The notes: generated from the letters alone by a model not told the origin. Counted from the stretch's first letter, positions 7,528 to 17,484 are shown. The stretch: DNA of 64,000 bases from Thermodesulfobacteriota bacterium (GCA_035325995.1 DAOKYU010000003.1:1-64000); one strand, 5' to 3'. Numbers and translations: made by a program.

Positions 7528-8523
7528 ATGAATAAGCGAGGATTCTTAAAACACAGTATTGTGGCCGGCCTTACGGCAATTGCGGTTCTTATTACGGCCG
7601 ACGCGGGGATTGCCGCCGAGACGGTAACCGTAGACCCGGCGATCCCTTCCTACTCGAAGACGAGCGGCGTATCGGGGAACATCAACAGCATAGGCTCCGA
7701 CTCGATGAACAACCTCATGACGCTCTGGTGCGAGGGGTTCACGAAGAATTATCCCAACGTAAGGTGCCAGATCGAAGGCAAGGGTTCGAGCACCGCGCCC
7801 CCGGCCCTCATAGAAGGCACGGCGCAGTTCGGACCGATGTCCCGCCCGATGAAGGACACGGAGATCGACGGGTTCGAGAAGGCCTTCGGTTACAAGCCGA
7901 CCGAAATCGCGACGTCCATAGACACGCTCGCGGTGTTCGTAAACAAGGACAACCCCATAGAATGCATTACGATCGAGCAGCTCGACCAGATATTCTCCAA
8001 GAACATGTCCTGCGGCGGCGCTGAAGACATCACCACGTGGGGGCAGCTCGGCGTTACGGGGCCGCTCGCCGGCTCGCCGATAAGCATGTACGGCAGAAAC
8101 TCCGCATCCGGAACCTACGGATTCTTTAAGGAGCACGCACTCTGTAAAGGAGATTTCAAGGATTCCGTAAAAGAGCAGCCGGGCTCGGCTTCCGTCGTCC
8201 AGGGCGTTACCGAGGACAAGGCCGGGATCGGATACAGCGGAATCGGGTACATAACCTCCGGTGTAAAGCCGGTCAAGCTCGGCGAGACCGAAGCCGAATG
8301 CGCCGCGCCAAGCCTTGAAAACGTGACGAACGGGTCTTATCCTCTTGGCAGATATCTCTATCTTTACGTAAACAAGAAGCCGAACGAAGCGCTCGACCCG
8401 CTCCGCCTCGAGTTCTTGAAATTCGTCCTCAGCAAAGAGGGTCAGGAAGTTGTTATAAAAGACGGTTACCTCCCGATACCGGCCGGCGTAGAGGCCGAGC
8501 AGATAAAGATCATCGGCAACTGA
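7528..8523 (+). CDS. pstS: Phosphate-binding periplasmic protein PstS
   Basis: PstS captures phosphate in the periplasm and hands it to the PstCAB transporter. A Sec signal peptide covers about residues 1-30 (cleavage near GIAA/ETV). The mature protein has the phosphate-site signature NSIGSDSMNNL and the later segments GKGSSTAPPALIEGTAQFGPMSRPM and MYGRNSASGTYGFF that line the binding cleft. The length (331 residues) is usual. The start has an excellent ribosome site (AAAGGAGG). It is the first gene of the pst operon and sits directly after Pho-box array 2. Confidence 0.96.
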   Translation: MNKRGFLKHSIVAGLTAIAVLITADAGIAAETVTVDPAIPSYSKTSGVSGNINSIGSDSMNNLMTLWCEGFTKNYPNVRCQIEGKGSSTAPPALIEGTAQFGPMSRPMKDTEIDGFEKAFGYKPTEIATSIDTLAVFVNKDNPIECITIEQLDQIFSKNMSCGGAEDITTWGQLGVTGPLAGSPISMYGRNSASGTYGFFKEHALCKGDFKDSVKEQPGSASVVQGVTEDKAGIGYSGIGYITSGVKPVKLGETEAECAAPSLENVTNGSYPLGRYLYLYVNKKPNEALDPLRLEFLKFVLSKEGQEVVIKDGYLPIPAGVEAEQIKIIGN

Positions 8524-8575
8524 TTCCGGCTATGGAAGCAGGGATTACAATCAAGCTCGTCCGGACGGCCCAGAC

Positions 8576-10882
8576 ATGACAGCTCAAACCAGGTTGAAAA
8601 AGAAAGAAGGGTTACAAGCTTCCTCCGGTGTAAAACGGAGGAAGCTTGCCGACCGGATCGCGACGATAGTAGTAACGACGGGCGGCGTTGCCGTGATCCT
8701 CTGCATTATCGCCATTCTCGTCTTCATAGGCGTTGAAACCGTGCCGCTCTGGCAAGGTGTTAAATCGGAGCTCGCGAGCTCGTTCTTCCTTAAGGAATCC
8801 CCGGAACTTGCCTCATATTCCCTCGACAGTCCCGACGCGGCGGAGTTTCCGTTCCTGGTTTCGGGCATGGACGAATACAGAGAGATAGGATTCGTCGCGA
8901 CGAAAGACGGCGGCCTTTATTTCCTGTCGCTGGAAAACGGGAAGGTAATAAAGAAAGAAGCGCTGCCGGGCCTCGGTGAGGCGGAGATAATCTCCAGCTA
9001 CGTCTCCCAGAATAATAGCCTCTATGCCTTCGGGACGGACGACGGAAGGATCATACCGCTCCGGACGGGATACAAAGTCAGCTTCGAGGGTAACAACAGG
9101 ATAATCACCCCCCGAGTCACGGAGGATACGATTCTCGAGGTCGCCGAATCGCCCCTCGCAAGAATCGCCTTCGAGGAAAACGACGACGAGACGGCTTCGG
9201 CCGGGGCCGCTTATACGGCCGGCGGCGAGCTCATATTAAAGACCGTCGCCAAGTCGAGGGGGCTGATCGGCGGCGGCAAGACAGAAGAAGCGTCGCATAA
9301 TATCACACCGACCCTTAACGGCGGGAAGGTCACGGCGCTCGAAATAGACAAGTCCCTCCGGAATCTCTACGTCGGCACCGATAACGGAATGGTGTACAGG
9401 TACGGCATCGGGAACAGGCAAAACCCCGAGCTTCTCGAAACGCTCGACGCCACGGGCAACCGGCGCATCCCCGTAACCGCCCTCGGGTTTCTCCTCGGCG
9501 ACCGCTCGCTGGTGGTCGGGGACGAGGCCGGGGACGTTTCGGTGTGGTTCGAGGTCGCGGACCCGGATTCACCGGGGGGGAAGGTCTTAAAGAAGGTACA
9601 CGAGCTTCCGCCTTTCACGCTTCCGGTAAAGGACATAGTGCCCTCGTCGCGCGACCGGAGCTTTATCGCATCCGACAGCGGCGGGAACATCAATCTTTAC
9701 CACGCGACTTCCGAGAAGAAGCTCGCGGAGTTAAAAACGGACGGGCCCCGGGTCAAGAGCCTCTCGTTCGCGCCCAAGGGGAACGGCATCCTGGCCGTGG
9801 ACGGCGCGGGGAAGCTCTACGACTGGAACGTCAACAATCCCCACCCCGAAACGAGCATGAAGACACTTTTCGGGAAGATCTGGTACGAGGGGTACAGCAA
9901 ACCCGAATATGTCTGGCAGTCCACCGGCGGGACGGACGACTTCGAGCCCAAGCTAAGCCTTACGCCCCTTGCGTTCGGTACGGTGAAGGGTGCGTTATAC
10001 GCACTCCTGTTCGCGATCCCGCTCTCCATATTCGGCGCGATATGCGTTTCGCAGTTCATGCATCCCGCGCTCAGAAATACTATCAAGCCGGTGGTCGAGA
10101 TCATGGCCGCCCTCCCGAGCGTCGTGCTCGGTTTCTTCGCGGGTCTCTGGCTCGCGCCTGTAATAGAAAAGATAATACCGGCGGTAATCATACTCCCGGT
10201 CGTGCTGACCCTGTTTACGCTCGCGAGCGTTTTCGGATGGCAGTACGTTCCAAGGGGAATCAAGGGCAGGTTCAAGGAGGGCTCGGAGCTCTTCTTCCTT
10301 ATACCCGTCATTCTCCTGGGCGTTCTCGTGAGCCTCGGGCTCAACGTAGCGGCCGAAGGCGCGCTTTTCGGAGGGGATTATAAAACGTGGTTCTACGACG
10401 TCCTCGGAATGCAGTACGACCAGAGGAACTCGCTCATCGTGGGATTCGCCATGGGGTTCGCGGTTATTCCGATTATCTTCACCATATCGGAAGACGCCCT
10501 TTCCAGCGTTCCGAAACACCTCACGGCGGGTTCTCTCGCCCTCGGCGCGAACAGGTGGCAGACGGCGATAAGGGTCGTTCTTCCCACTGCGAGCCCGGGC
10601 ATATTCTCGGCGGTGATGATAGGGCTCGGGAGGGCCATAGGCGAGACGATGATCGTCCTCATGGCCACTGGCAATACGCCCATTATGGACTGGAGCATAT
10701 TCAACGGCTTCAGGGCGCTATCGGCGAACATAGCGGTCGAGATACCCGAAGCCCCGCACGGGGGGACGCTCTACAGGGTCCTCTTCCTGGCGGCGCTCTT
10801 ATTGTTCTTCTTCACGTTCATAATCAACACGGCCGCCGAAATCGTCAGGCAGAGATTAAGAAAGAAATACGGTCAACTCTAA
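8576..10882 (+). CDS. pstC: Phosphate ABC transporter permease PstC, extended form
   Basis: At 768 residues this is more than twice the size of the E. coli PstC. After a first membrane helix (about residues 32-55) comes a periplasmic region of roughly 370 residues with repeated segments such as ALEIDKSLRNLYVGTDNGMVYRY and ALGFLLGDRSLVVGDEAGDVSVW that look like blades of a beta-propeller. The normal permease domain begins near residue 460 and contains the EAA-type loop LTAGSLALGANRWQ and RAIGETM. Similar long PstC/PstA pairs occur in Pseudomonas. The extra domain may dock PstS or sense the periplasm; that is inference. The start lacks a clear ribosome site. Confidence 0.93.
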   Translation: MTAQTRLKKKEGLQASSGVKRRKLADRIATIVVTTGGVAVILCIIAILVFIGVETVPLWQGVKSELASSFFLKESPELASYSLDSPDAAEFPFLVSGMDEYREIGFVATKDGGLYFLSLENGKVIKKEALPGLGEAEIISSYVSQNNSLYAFGTDDGRIIPLRTGYKVSFEGNNRIITPRVTEDTILEVAESPLARIAFEENDDETASAGAAYTAGGELILKTVAKSRGLIGGGKTEEASHNITPTLNGGKVTALEIDKSLRNLYVGTDNGMVYRYGIGNRQNPELLETLDATGNRRIPVTALGFLLGDRSLVVGDEAGDVSVWFEVADPDSPGGKVLKKVHELPPFTLPVKDIVPSSRDRSFIASDSGGNINLYHATSEKKLAELKTDGPRVKSLSFAPKGNGILAVDGAGKLYDWNVNNPHPETSMKTLFGKIWYEGYSKPEYVWQSTGGTDDFEPKLSLTPLAFGTVKGALYALLFAIPLSIFGAICVSQFMHPALRNTIKPVVEIMAALPSVVLGFFAGLWLAPVIEKIIPAVIILPVVLTLFTLASVFGWQYVPRGIKGRFKEGSELFFLIPVILLGVLVSLGLNVAAEGALFGGDYKTWFYDVLGMQYDQRNSLIVGFAMGFAVIPIIFTISEDALSSVPKHLTAGSLALGANRWQTAIRVVLPTASPGIFSAVMIGLGRAIGETMIVLMATGNTPIMDWSIFNGFRALSANIAVEIPEAPHGGTLYRVLFLAALLLFFFTFIINTAAEIVRQRLRKKYGQL

Positions 10883-10929
10883 TACACTCGTAAATTTTAA
10901 CGCGCGGCAATGTCCGCCGGGGTTTAACA

Positions 10930-12549
10930 ATGAACAAGTACTGGAAAAGCGGCGACCCTTTCGTATGGCTGACCGGAGTCGCGCTCATGTTCAGCCTTCT
11001 GATGATAGCGGGGCTCATGTATCTCATCGCGGCAAAGGGCCTCGGGTTCTTCTGGCCGTCCGATCTCGCGGAAGTGAAGCTCAAGGACGGCTCCGTCTTC
11101 CTCGGCGAGATCACCGGGCACGAAAAGGCAAAAGTTCACGGCCCCGAGGGTGAGGACGTCTTCGTCGAGCGCACCCAGCTCAAGATCGGCAACAGGGACA
11201 TCTACGGCCTCGACTTCAAATGGATCGACGACAATAACATCGAAGACACTTCCTACCCGAAATACGCGGTCGCCCTCGAAAGAAGGGAATGGGGGAATAT
11301 GTACGGCTTTATAAAGCAGATTTCCGAGGGCGGAAACGTCATATGCACGGGGAACGAGGGCTGCTGGCCGGTGCTCGAATCGCAGCTGCCCGTATACAGC
11401 CAAATATACGAAGAGATAAAGGGCATAGAAAAGGGCGCAATCGGGGGAATTAACAGGGAAATAGAGCACCTTCGCCTGGAAATCCGCGGCGAGGAGATGG
11501 GGAGCAAAAACGAGGAAAAGATAAGCCGGCTCGAAGCGCAGATTAAAGAGGAAGAGGCCAGGTACCGGGAGCAGGAAGAGAAACTTGCAAAGCTTTACTC
11601 CGAATTCGGCAAAGAGGTCGTAACCATAACGTCCGTCGACGGCAGGGACAAGGAAATGCCCCTCGGGAACATCGTCCGGGCGTACAGGCCGAATTCCCTG
11701 GGGTGGTTCGGGAAGGCCTCGCTTTATCTATCCAAGGTATGGGAGTTCGTCTCCGACGAGCCCAGGGAAGCCAACACCGAGGGGGGCGTATTCCCCGCCA
11801 TATTCGGCACTATTTTAATGGTATTGATAATGAGCGTCGTCGTACTCCCCTTCGGCGTCCTCGCCGCGCTCTACTTAAGAGAGTACGCAAAGCAGGGGAC
11901 GCTCGTCAGGATCGTGAGGATATGCGTCAACAACCTCGCGGGCGTTCCGTCCATAGTCTTCGGAGTGTTCGCGGTCGGGTTCTTCATATACGGCATGGGG
12001 AGCACCCTCGACAGCATATTCTTCAAGGAAGCGCTCCCGAACCCGACGTTCGGCACGGGCGGCATCCTGTGGGCCTCGCTTACGCTTGCGCTCCTTACAG
12101 TGCCGGTGGTAATCGTGGCGACCGAAGAAGGGCTCGCCGCGGTGTCTAAAGAGATACGCGACGGCTCTCTCGCACTCGGGGCGACAAAGTTCGAAACGAC
12201 GTGGAAGATAGTCATTCCCAGCGCGATGCCCGCAATTCTCACGGGGCTTATTCTGGCCATCGCGAGGGCGACGGGAGAGGTTGCGCCGCTCATGATAACG
12301 GGCGTCGTCAAGCTCGCGCCGCAGCTCCCCGTGGACGGCTACTTCCCGTACCTGCATCTCGAAAGGAAGTTCATGCACCTCGGCTTTCACATATACGACG
12401 TCGGATTTCAGTCGCCGAACGTCGAGGCGGCGAAGCCCATGGTCTTCACCACGGCGCTTCTTCTCATAATAATAGTCGTTGTGCTTAACCTCGCTGCTAT
12501 AATCATAAGGAACCGTCTGAGAAAGAAATACACTACCTCGGCAGTTTGA
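10930..12549 (+). CDS. pstA: Phosphate ABC transporter permease PstA, extended form
   Basis: A 539-residue PstA, about 240 residues longer than the minimal form. One N-terminal membrane helix (residues 13-37) is followed by a periplasmic insert. This has a small beta-rich part (EVKLKDGSVFLGEITGHEKA) and then a charged coiled coil (about residues 170-225, rich in E, K and R). The permease domain starts near residue 290 and carries the ATPase-contact loop IRDGSLALGATKFETTW and ARATGEVAPL. It pairs with the equally extended PstC. With PstB it forms the inner-membrane channel. Confidence 0.94.
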   Translation: MNKYWKSGDPFVWLTGVALMFSLLMIAGLMYLIAAKGLGFFWPSDLAEVKLKDGSVFLGEITGHEKAKVHGPEGEDVFVERTQLKIGNRDIYGLDFKWIDDNNIEDTSYPKYAVALERREWGNMYGFIKQISEGGNVICTGNEGCWPVLESQLPVYSQIYEEIKGIEKGAIGGINREIEHLRLEIRGEEMGSKNEEKISRLEAQIKEEEARYREQEEKLAKLYSEFGKEVVTITSVDGRDKEMPLGNIVRAYRPNSLGWFGKASLYLSKVWEFVSDEPREANTEGGVFPAIFGTILMVLIMSVVVLPFGVLAALYLREYAKQGTLVRIVRICVNNLAGVPSIVFGVFAVGFFIYGMGSTLDSIFFKEALPNPTFGTGGILWASLTLALLTVPVVIVATEEGLAAVSKEIRDGSLALGATKFETTWKIVIPSAMPAILTGLILAIARATGEVAPLMITGVVKLAPQLPVDGYFPYLHLERKFMHLGFHIYDVGFQSPNVEAAKPMVFTTALLLIIIVVVLNLAAIIIRNRLRKKYTTSAV

Positions 12550-12608
12550 TAAGTGTTATATTATTGAGTGCTCTGGGGGTAGATATTACGGAGGTCTGAG
12601 TCTTAATC

Positions 12609-13451
12609 ATGGAGAATATACAGGAAACGATGGAGACTGGAGCAGAAGAACAGGTTATGTTTCACGGAGACCCAAAATCGAAGAAGTTTCAGGTCCCCGA
12701 TCCGATAGTCGAAGTCAACGACGCCAATCTTTACTACGGCGAAAAGCATGCACTCAAAAGCATCTATATGGACATACCGAAAAACAAGGCCACGGCCTTC
12801 ATCGGCCCTTCCGGATGCGGAAAGTCCACGCTCCTTCGCTGCTTTAACAGGCTTAACGACCTCGTCGACTCGGCGAGGGTCGAGGGCGAGATACTTATCG
12901 ACGGGGAAAACATATACGACCCGAGCGTCGACATCACGGAGCTCAGGAAGAACGTTGGAATGGTCTTTCAAAAATCGAACCCGTTCCCGAAATCGATTTA
13001 CGAGAACGTCGCCTACGGGGCGAGGATTGCCGGAGAGAACCGAAAATCGGTCCTCGACGAGGTAGTCGAGAAGAGCCTCAAGGGCGCCGCGCTCTGGGAC
13101 GAGGTTCACGACAGGCTTCACGAAAGCGCGCTCGGGATGTCGGGCGGGCAGATGCAGAGGCTCTGCATAGCGAGGGCGATAGCCGTCGAGCCCGAGATAC
13201 TCCTCATGGACGAGCCGTGCTCCGCGCTCGACCCGATAGCGACGGGCAAGATAGAAGACCTCATAACGGAGCTAAAGAAGAATTACACGATAGTAATAGT
13301 GACTCACAATATGCAGCAGGCGTCCCGCGTATCCGACTATACAGCCTTTATGTACCTAGGAGAGCTCATAGAGTACGACACCACCGAAACGATATTCCTT
13401 AACCCCAAATACAAGCAGACAGAAGATTACGTATCTGGAAAATTCGGATAA
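12609..13451 (+). CDS. pstB: Phosphate ABC transporter ATP-binding protein PstB
   Basis: This 280-residue ATPase drives phosphate uptake. It has Walker [10 protein letters not shown], the PstB-typical [11 protein letters not shown] just after it, the Q-loop [18 protein letters not shown], Walker [21 protein letters not shown] and the H-loop VTHNMQQA. The ABC signature reads MSGGQMQR, slightly off the common LSGGQQQR but normal for PstB. It follows pstA by 59 bp and precedes the arsenate reductase-like gene and phoU. Confidence 0.97.
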   Translation: MENIQETMETGAEEQVMFHGDPKSKKFQVPDPIVEVNDANLYYGEKHALKSIYMDIPKNKATAFIGPSGCGKSTLLRCFNRLNDLVDSARVEGEILIDGENIYDPSVDITELRKNVGMVFQKSNPFPKSIYENVAYGARIAGENRKSVLDEVVEKSLKGAALWDEVHDRLHESALGMSGGQMQRLCIARAIAVEPEILLMDEPCSALDPIATGKIEDLITELKKNYTIVIVTHNMQQASRVSDYTAFMYLGELIEYDTTETIFLNPKYKQTEDYVSGKFG

Positions 13452-13522
13452 TCGGACCCGGCTCTATTCATAATTTCCCTTCCGTGGAAGGGGACGCTGC
13501 TATATCTCACGGAGTGGAAACT

Positions 13523-13951
13523 ATGTCCGGCGATGACAGGAAAAAGGTAATCTTTATTTGCACGCACAACTCGGCGCGCTCGCAAATGGCCGAAGGTATA
13601 CTTAAAAGTTTGTACGGTGACAGGTTCGAGGTATATAGCGCCGGTACCGAGCCTTCGAGGGTAAACCCATATGCCATAAGGGCCATGGAGGAAATCGGGA
13701 TAGACATATCGGGCCACAGCTCGAAGGCGATCGAAAAATTCCTGGGAAAGGAATTCGATTACGTAATCACGCTCTGCGGCAGCGCCGACGAGACGTGCCC
13801 CGCTTTTCCGGGCGGGGGCGGGAATCGACTCCACAGGGGGTTTCCCGATCCCTCTCGATTCAGGGGCAAGGACGAGGAGATACTCGCGGGCTTCAGAACA
13901 GTCAGGGACGAGATAAGAACCTGGCTTGAATCCGAGTTCGAGAAGAATTAA
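13523..13951 (+). CDS. arsC: Arsenate reductase / low-molecular-weight phosphatase family
   Basis: A 142-residue protein of the LMW protein tyrosine phosphatase fold. The catalytic loop CTHNSARSQ (Cys-x5-Arg) is near residue 12. Downstream, GIDISGHSSK and VITLCGSADETCP are typical of thioredoxin-coupled arsenate reductases and supply the redox cysteines. I chose the ATG at 13523, which has GGAG upstream, over the GTG at 13484. It sits between pstB and phoU. Arsenate enters cells through phosphate transporters, so placing a detoxifying enzyme in the pst operon makes sense. A phosphatase role is the alternative. Confidence 0.88.
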   Translation: MSGDDRKKVIFICTHNSARSQMAEGILKSLYGDRFEVYSAGTEPSRVNPYAIRAMEEIGIDISGHSSKAIEKFLGKEFDYVITLCGSADETCPAFPGGGGNRLHRGFPDPSRFRGKDEEILAGFRTVRDEIRTWLESEFEKN

Positions 13952-13989
13952 CCTCTGGAGGACGGCACGGAAGGGGGTAGGGACAAGAC

Positions 13990-14652
13990 ATGATTAGACT
14001 CGAAGAAGAGATAAGCAAGCTCAAAAAGATGCTTTTCGAAATGGCCGCATCGGTCGAGGAGATGATCGCGAAGAGCATAAAGGCCCTCAAGGACCGGAAC
14101 ATGATAATGGCCGAAGAGGTCATAAAGGGCGACCAGAAGATAAACGAGATGGAAGTCGAAATAGACAACCAGTGCATAAGGATACTTGCGCTCTATCATC
14201 CCGAGGCCGCCGACCTCAGGACCGTCTCGATGATAATGAAGATAAACAACGACCTCGAAAGGATAGGCGACCACGCCGTCAACATCGCCGAGAAGACGAT
14301 ATACCTCGCCGACAAGCCGCCCGTAAAGCCGCTCATCGACATTCCGAAAATGGCCGACAAGGCGATACAGATGCTCCAGGAGTCTCTCGACGCGTTCGTG
14401 AACAAGGACGCCGAGCTCGCCGTGGAGGTGTGCAAGAAGGACGACGACGTCGATGCGCTCGAGCCCCAGATAGTCCGCGAGCTCGTTACCTACATGATCT
14501 CCGACCCGCAGACGATAGACCGCTCGCTCGCGCTCATACTCATCGCGCGCGAAATAGAGCGCGTGGCCGACCTCGCGACGAATATCGCCGAGGACACCTA
14601 TTATATCGCGAGCGGGAAGATGCTGAAGCACCATTCGTTCGAAAAGAGCTAG
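13990..14652 (+). CDS. phoU: Phosphate transport regulator PhoU
   Basis: PhoU links the Pst transporter to the PhoR/PhoB system and keeps the Pho regulon off when phosphate is plentiful. The protein (220 residues) has the two repeated three-helix bundles of the family. Each has the metal-binding pattern: NDLERIGDHAVNIAE near residue 85 and REIERVADLATNIAED near residue 185. It ends the pst cluster; no phoR or phoB is found in the window. Confidence 0.96.
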   Translation: MIRLEEEISKLKKMLFEMAASVEEMIAKSIKALKDRNMIMAEEVIKGDQKINEMEVEIDNQCIRILALYHPEAADLRTVSMIMKINNDLERIGDHAVNIAEKTIYLADKPPVKPLIDIPKMADKAIQMLQESLDAFVNKDAELAVEVCKKDDDVDALEPQIVRELVTYMISDPQTIDRSLALILIAREIERVADLATNIAEDTYYIASGKMLKHHSFEKS

Positions 14653-14731
14653 CCCGCCGCCGGGTCCGGAAACCCTCCCAGCCGCGCCCTCGCCCCGCCG
14701 AGGACGGTCCCTTCTTGAAAAGCTCCGGCAT

Positions 14732-15625
14732 GTGTATAAACTCTTAGCGTCTTTAATCCCCGGGAACGGCTGCATGCAGTTAAAAAATCTCTATCGATAC
14801 GGAAAGGAGCACATGGCGCGGCACTACATCGAAAACCCGTCGCGCGAAACCTATCTCCTCCTCAGGAATTCCGGGGTTCTAAGGGACCTTACGGAGGTTT
14901 TCACGTCGCCCGAGATGGAACCCGAGCCCCGTAAGATAGAGAAATTCCACGAGCTCCTCGAAAGACGCATAAAGCACGAGCCCCTGGCCTATATCTCGGG
15001 AGAAAAGGAGTTTCACTCGAGGCCGTTCACGGTAAACGGGAGCGTCCTCATCCCGAGGCCGGAAACGGAGCTCCTCGTTGCGGAGGCCCTGGATATCGCC
15101 CGGGGGATGCACGAGCCCGCCATCCTGGACGTAGGCACCGGAAGCGGCTGCGTCGCCGTCACGCTCGCCTGCGAGCTCCCCGGCGCGAAGATATTCGCGT
15201 CCGACATATCGCCCGGGGCGCTTCATACAGCCCGGGGTAACGCGGAGAGACACACGGCCGCCGGGGCGGTGAGGTTCATTCTCGGGGACCTTACGGGGGC
15301 ATTCGGCAATGGCTCGTTCGATATTGTAGTGTCGAATCCCCCCTACGTGAGCCCGGCGGAGTATGAAAGCCTCGACCCTTCGGTAAAAGACTACGAGCCC
15401 GGGCTCGCGCTCGTCTCGGAAGAGGACGGCCTCTCGCATATAAAGCGCATAATCCGCGACGCCGCCCGCATATTGAAGGAAGGCGGCTGGTGCATGGTAG
15501 AGGCGGGATACACGCAGTCGGCCCGCGTCCGGGCACTTTACGAAGGGGCGGGATTCGGGGATATTTCATCCGTCGAGGATATTTCCGGCATCGAGAGGGT
15601 AATAAAAGCAAGATGGAAAAGATAA
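14732..15625 (+). CDS. prmC: Release factor glutamine methyltransferase PrmC
   Basis: PrmC methylates the Gln of the GGQ motif in release factors RF1 and RF2. The N-terminal helical domain contains RIKHEPLAYISGEKEFHSRPF. The SAM motif is ILDVGTGSGCVAVTLA and the catalytic NPPY appears in VVSNPPYVSPAEY. The start is uncertain: GTG at 14732 is given, but ATG at 14774 would also yield a plausible protein, and neither has a convincing ribosome site. Its 3' end overlaps murA by 13 bp. Confidence 0.93.
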   Translation: MYKLLASLIPGNGCMQLKNLYRYGKEHMARHYIENPSRETYLLLRNSGVLRDLTEVFTSPEMEPEPRKIEKFHELLERRIKHEPLAYISGEKEFHSRPFTVNGSVLIPRPETELLVAEALDIARGMHEPAILDVGTGSGCVAVTLACELPGAKIFASDISPGALHTARGNAERHTAAGAVRFILGDLTGAFGNGSFDIVVSNPPYVSPAEYESLDPSVKDYEPGLALVSEEDGLSHIKRIIRDAARILKEGGWCMVEAGYTQSARVRALYEGAGFGDISSVEDISGIERVIKARWKR

Positions 15626-16869
15626 TAGTCGAAGGCGGGAAAAGGCTTCATGGGGAGATAAACGTAAGCGGCGCGAAAAACGCCGTCCTTCCCCTCATGG
15701 CAGCGTGCATACTCGCCCATGGGGAAAGCACGCTCAATAACGTCCCCGACCTCGCCGACGTCAGGACGATGGCCAGGCTCCTCCAGATAATGGGGGCCAG
15801 GGTCGAGTTCGAAAACGGCAGGATGTCCATAGACTCTTCCGGCATGAACAGCTGGGAAGCGCCGTACGATCTCGTAAAAACGATGAGGGCGTCCGTGCTC
15901 GTGCTCGGCCCGCTTACGGCAAGGTTCGGCAAGGCGCGCGTCTCTCTCCCGGGCGGATGCGCCATAGGGGAAAGGCCGATAGACCAGCACTTAAAGGGCC
16001 TCGCCATTTTGGGGGCCGACATAGAGATAGAAGAAGGATACGTCGAAGCCATAGCCCCTGTTTTAAAGGGCGGCATAATACCGTTCGACATTTCTACAGT
16101 CACGGGCACCGAGAACCTCATACTCTCGGCGGCTCTCGCCGAAGGAGAGACTATTCTCTTAAACGCCGCGTGCGAGCCCGAGGTGTCCGACCTCGCCAGC
16201 GCCCTTAACCAAATGGGGGCGGACATAACGGGAATCGGCAGCGACATAATAACCATAAGGGGAGTAAAAGAGCTTTCGCCGCTCAGGGACTACGACGTCA
16301 TGCCCGACAGGATCGAGGCCGGGACTTACATGATCGCCGCCGTCGTCACGCGCGGCGACCTCCTCGTCAGGAACTGCAGGTTCGAGAACATGGGCGCTCT
16401 CATCGGGAAGCTCATAGAAGTAGGGGCGCGCGTAACGAGGGAGAGCGACGGAATCCGCGTAAGCTCCGGCGGTCAGGTCAGGAGCATAGACATAACGACG
16501 CTCCCCTACCCCGGGTTTCCGACCGACATGCAGGCTCAGATGATGACCCTCATGAGCACGGCCGACGGGCTCAGCGTCCTTACGGAAACGATATTCCCCC
16601 AGCGCTTCCTGCACGCGGGCGAGCTCAGGAGGATGGGGGCCGACATAAAGCTCGTCGGCAACAGCGCGGTCGTAAGGGGCGTGGGCGCCCTTAGCGGCGC
16701 GCCTACAATGGCCAGCGATCTCAGGGCCAGCGCGTCTTTGGTGCTCGCGGGTCTCGCCGCCGGTGGAAAGACGGAAATATCCAGGGTTTATCATCTGGAC
16801 AGGGGTTACGACAAGCTCGACAGCAAGCTCGAAACACTCGGAGCCAGCATCTGGAGGGAAAAGGAATGA
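15613..16869 (+). CDS. murA: UDP-N-acetylglucosamine 1-carboxyvinyltransferase MurA
   Basis: MurA transfers enolpyruvate from PEP to UDP-GlcNAc, the first committed step of peptidoglycan synthesis. Seen are the N-terminal GAKNAVLPLMAACIL, the catalytic loop LPGGCAIGERPIDQHLKGL with the PEP-attacking cysteine (the fosfomycin target is retained), and YPGFPTDMQAQMMTLM with the catalytic Asp. The open frame runs 41 codons further upstream, but MEKIIVEGGKRLHGEINVSG is the family start. This ATG lies inside the end of prmC. The protein has 418 residues and overlaps hisG by 4 bp. Confidence 0.97.
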   Translation: MEKIIVEGGKRLHGEINVSGAKNAVLPLMAACILAHGESTLNNVPDLADVRTMARLLQIMGARVEFENGRMSIDSSGMNSWEAPYDLVKTMRASVLVLGPLTARFGKARVSLPGGCAIGERPIDQHLKGLAILGADIEIEEGYVEAIAPVLKGGIIPFDISTVTGTENLILSAALAEGETILLNAACEPEVSDLASALNQMGADITGIGSDIITIRGVKELSPLRDYDVMPDRIEAGTYMIAAVVTRGDLLVRNCRFENMGALIGKLIEVGARVTRESDGIRVSSGGQVRSIDITTLPYPGFPTDMQAQMMTLMSTADGLSVLTETIFPQRFLHAGELRRMGADIKLVGNSAVVRGVGALSGAPTMASDLRASASLVLAGLAAGGKTEISRVYHLDRGYDKLDSKLETLGASIWREKE

Positions 16870-17483
16870 TTACACTTGCGCTTGCCAGGGGGAGGCTCCT
16901 CGACGAAGAGGTTGCGCTCCTTACAAAAGCGGGATACCCCGTAGGGAATATGATAAAGGATTCGCGAAAGCTCATATTCGAGTACCCGAACCTCAACATG
17001 CGGATATTCATCATCCGCCCGACCGACATACCGTCCTACGTCGAATACGGCGCTGCCGACTGCGGCATCGTGGGCATGGATACGCTCATGGAAGAAGTCC
17101 ACTCGCTCTACGAGCCGCTCGACCTCGGCATCGGGAAATGCAAGCTCGTGGTCGCGGCCCCGAACGGCTTTCAATACTCCACGACGAAATCGCTCCGGGT
17201 GGCCACGAAATACCCGCGGCTGACGAGGGAATATTTTTCGGGCAAGGGGATCGGCGCCGAGATAGTAAAGCTCTACGGCTCCGTCGAGCTCGCGCCCATA
17301 GTGGGCCTTTCCGACGTCATAGTCGACCTCACGGCAACGGGCGAGACGCTCAGGAAGAATAACCTCACGGAGCTCGAAACGATAGCCGAAATAACGGCGA
17401 GGCTGGTCGTGAACAGGGTCAGCATGAAGGTCAAGTCCGAAGAGATAAAAGAGCTCATCGTTAAGCTTAAGAAAGTGAGATAA
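16866..17483 (+). CDS. hisG: ATP phosphoribosyltransferase, short form HisG
   Basis: HisG joins ATP and PRPP in the first step of histidine synthesis. The 205-residue length and the lack of a C-terminal regulatory domain mark the short form, which normally works with the HisZ regulatory subunit; no hisZ is in this window. Signatures include LALARGRLLDEEVALL, GAADCGIVGMDTL and the PRPP loop VDLTATGETLRKNNL. The ATG overlaps the murA stop (ATGA), so translation is coupled. The gene may be the last of a prmC-murA-hisG unit. Confidence 0.96.
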   Translation: MITLALARGRLLDEEVALLTKAGYPVGNMIKDSRKLIFEYPNLNMRIFIIRPTDIPSYVEYGAADCGIVGMDTLMEEVHSLYEPLDLGIGKCKLVVAAPNGFQYSTTKSLRVATKYPRLTREYFSGKGIGAEIVKLYGSVELAPIVGLSDVIVDLTATGETLRKNNLTELETIAEITARLVVNRVSMKVKSEEIKELIVKLKKVR

Positions 17484-17484
17484 G

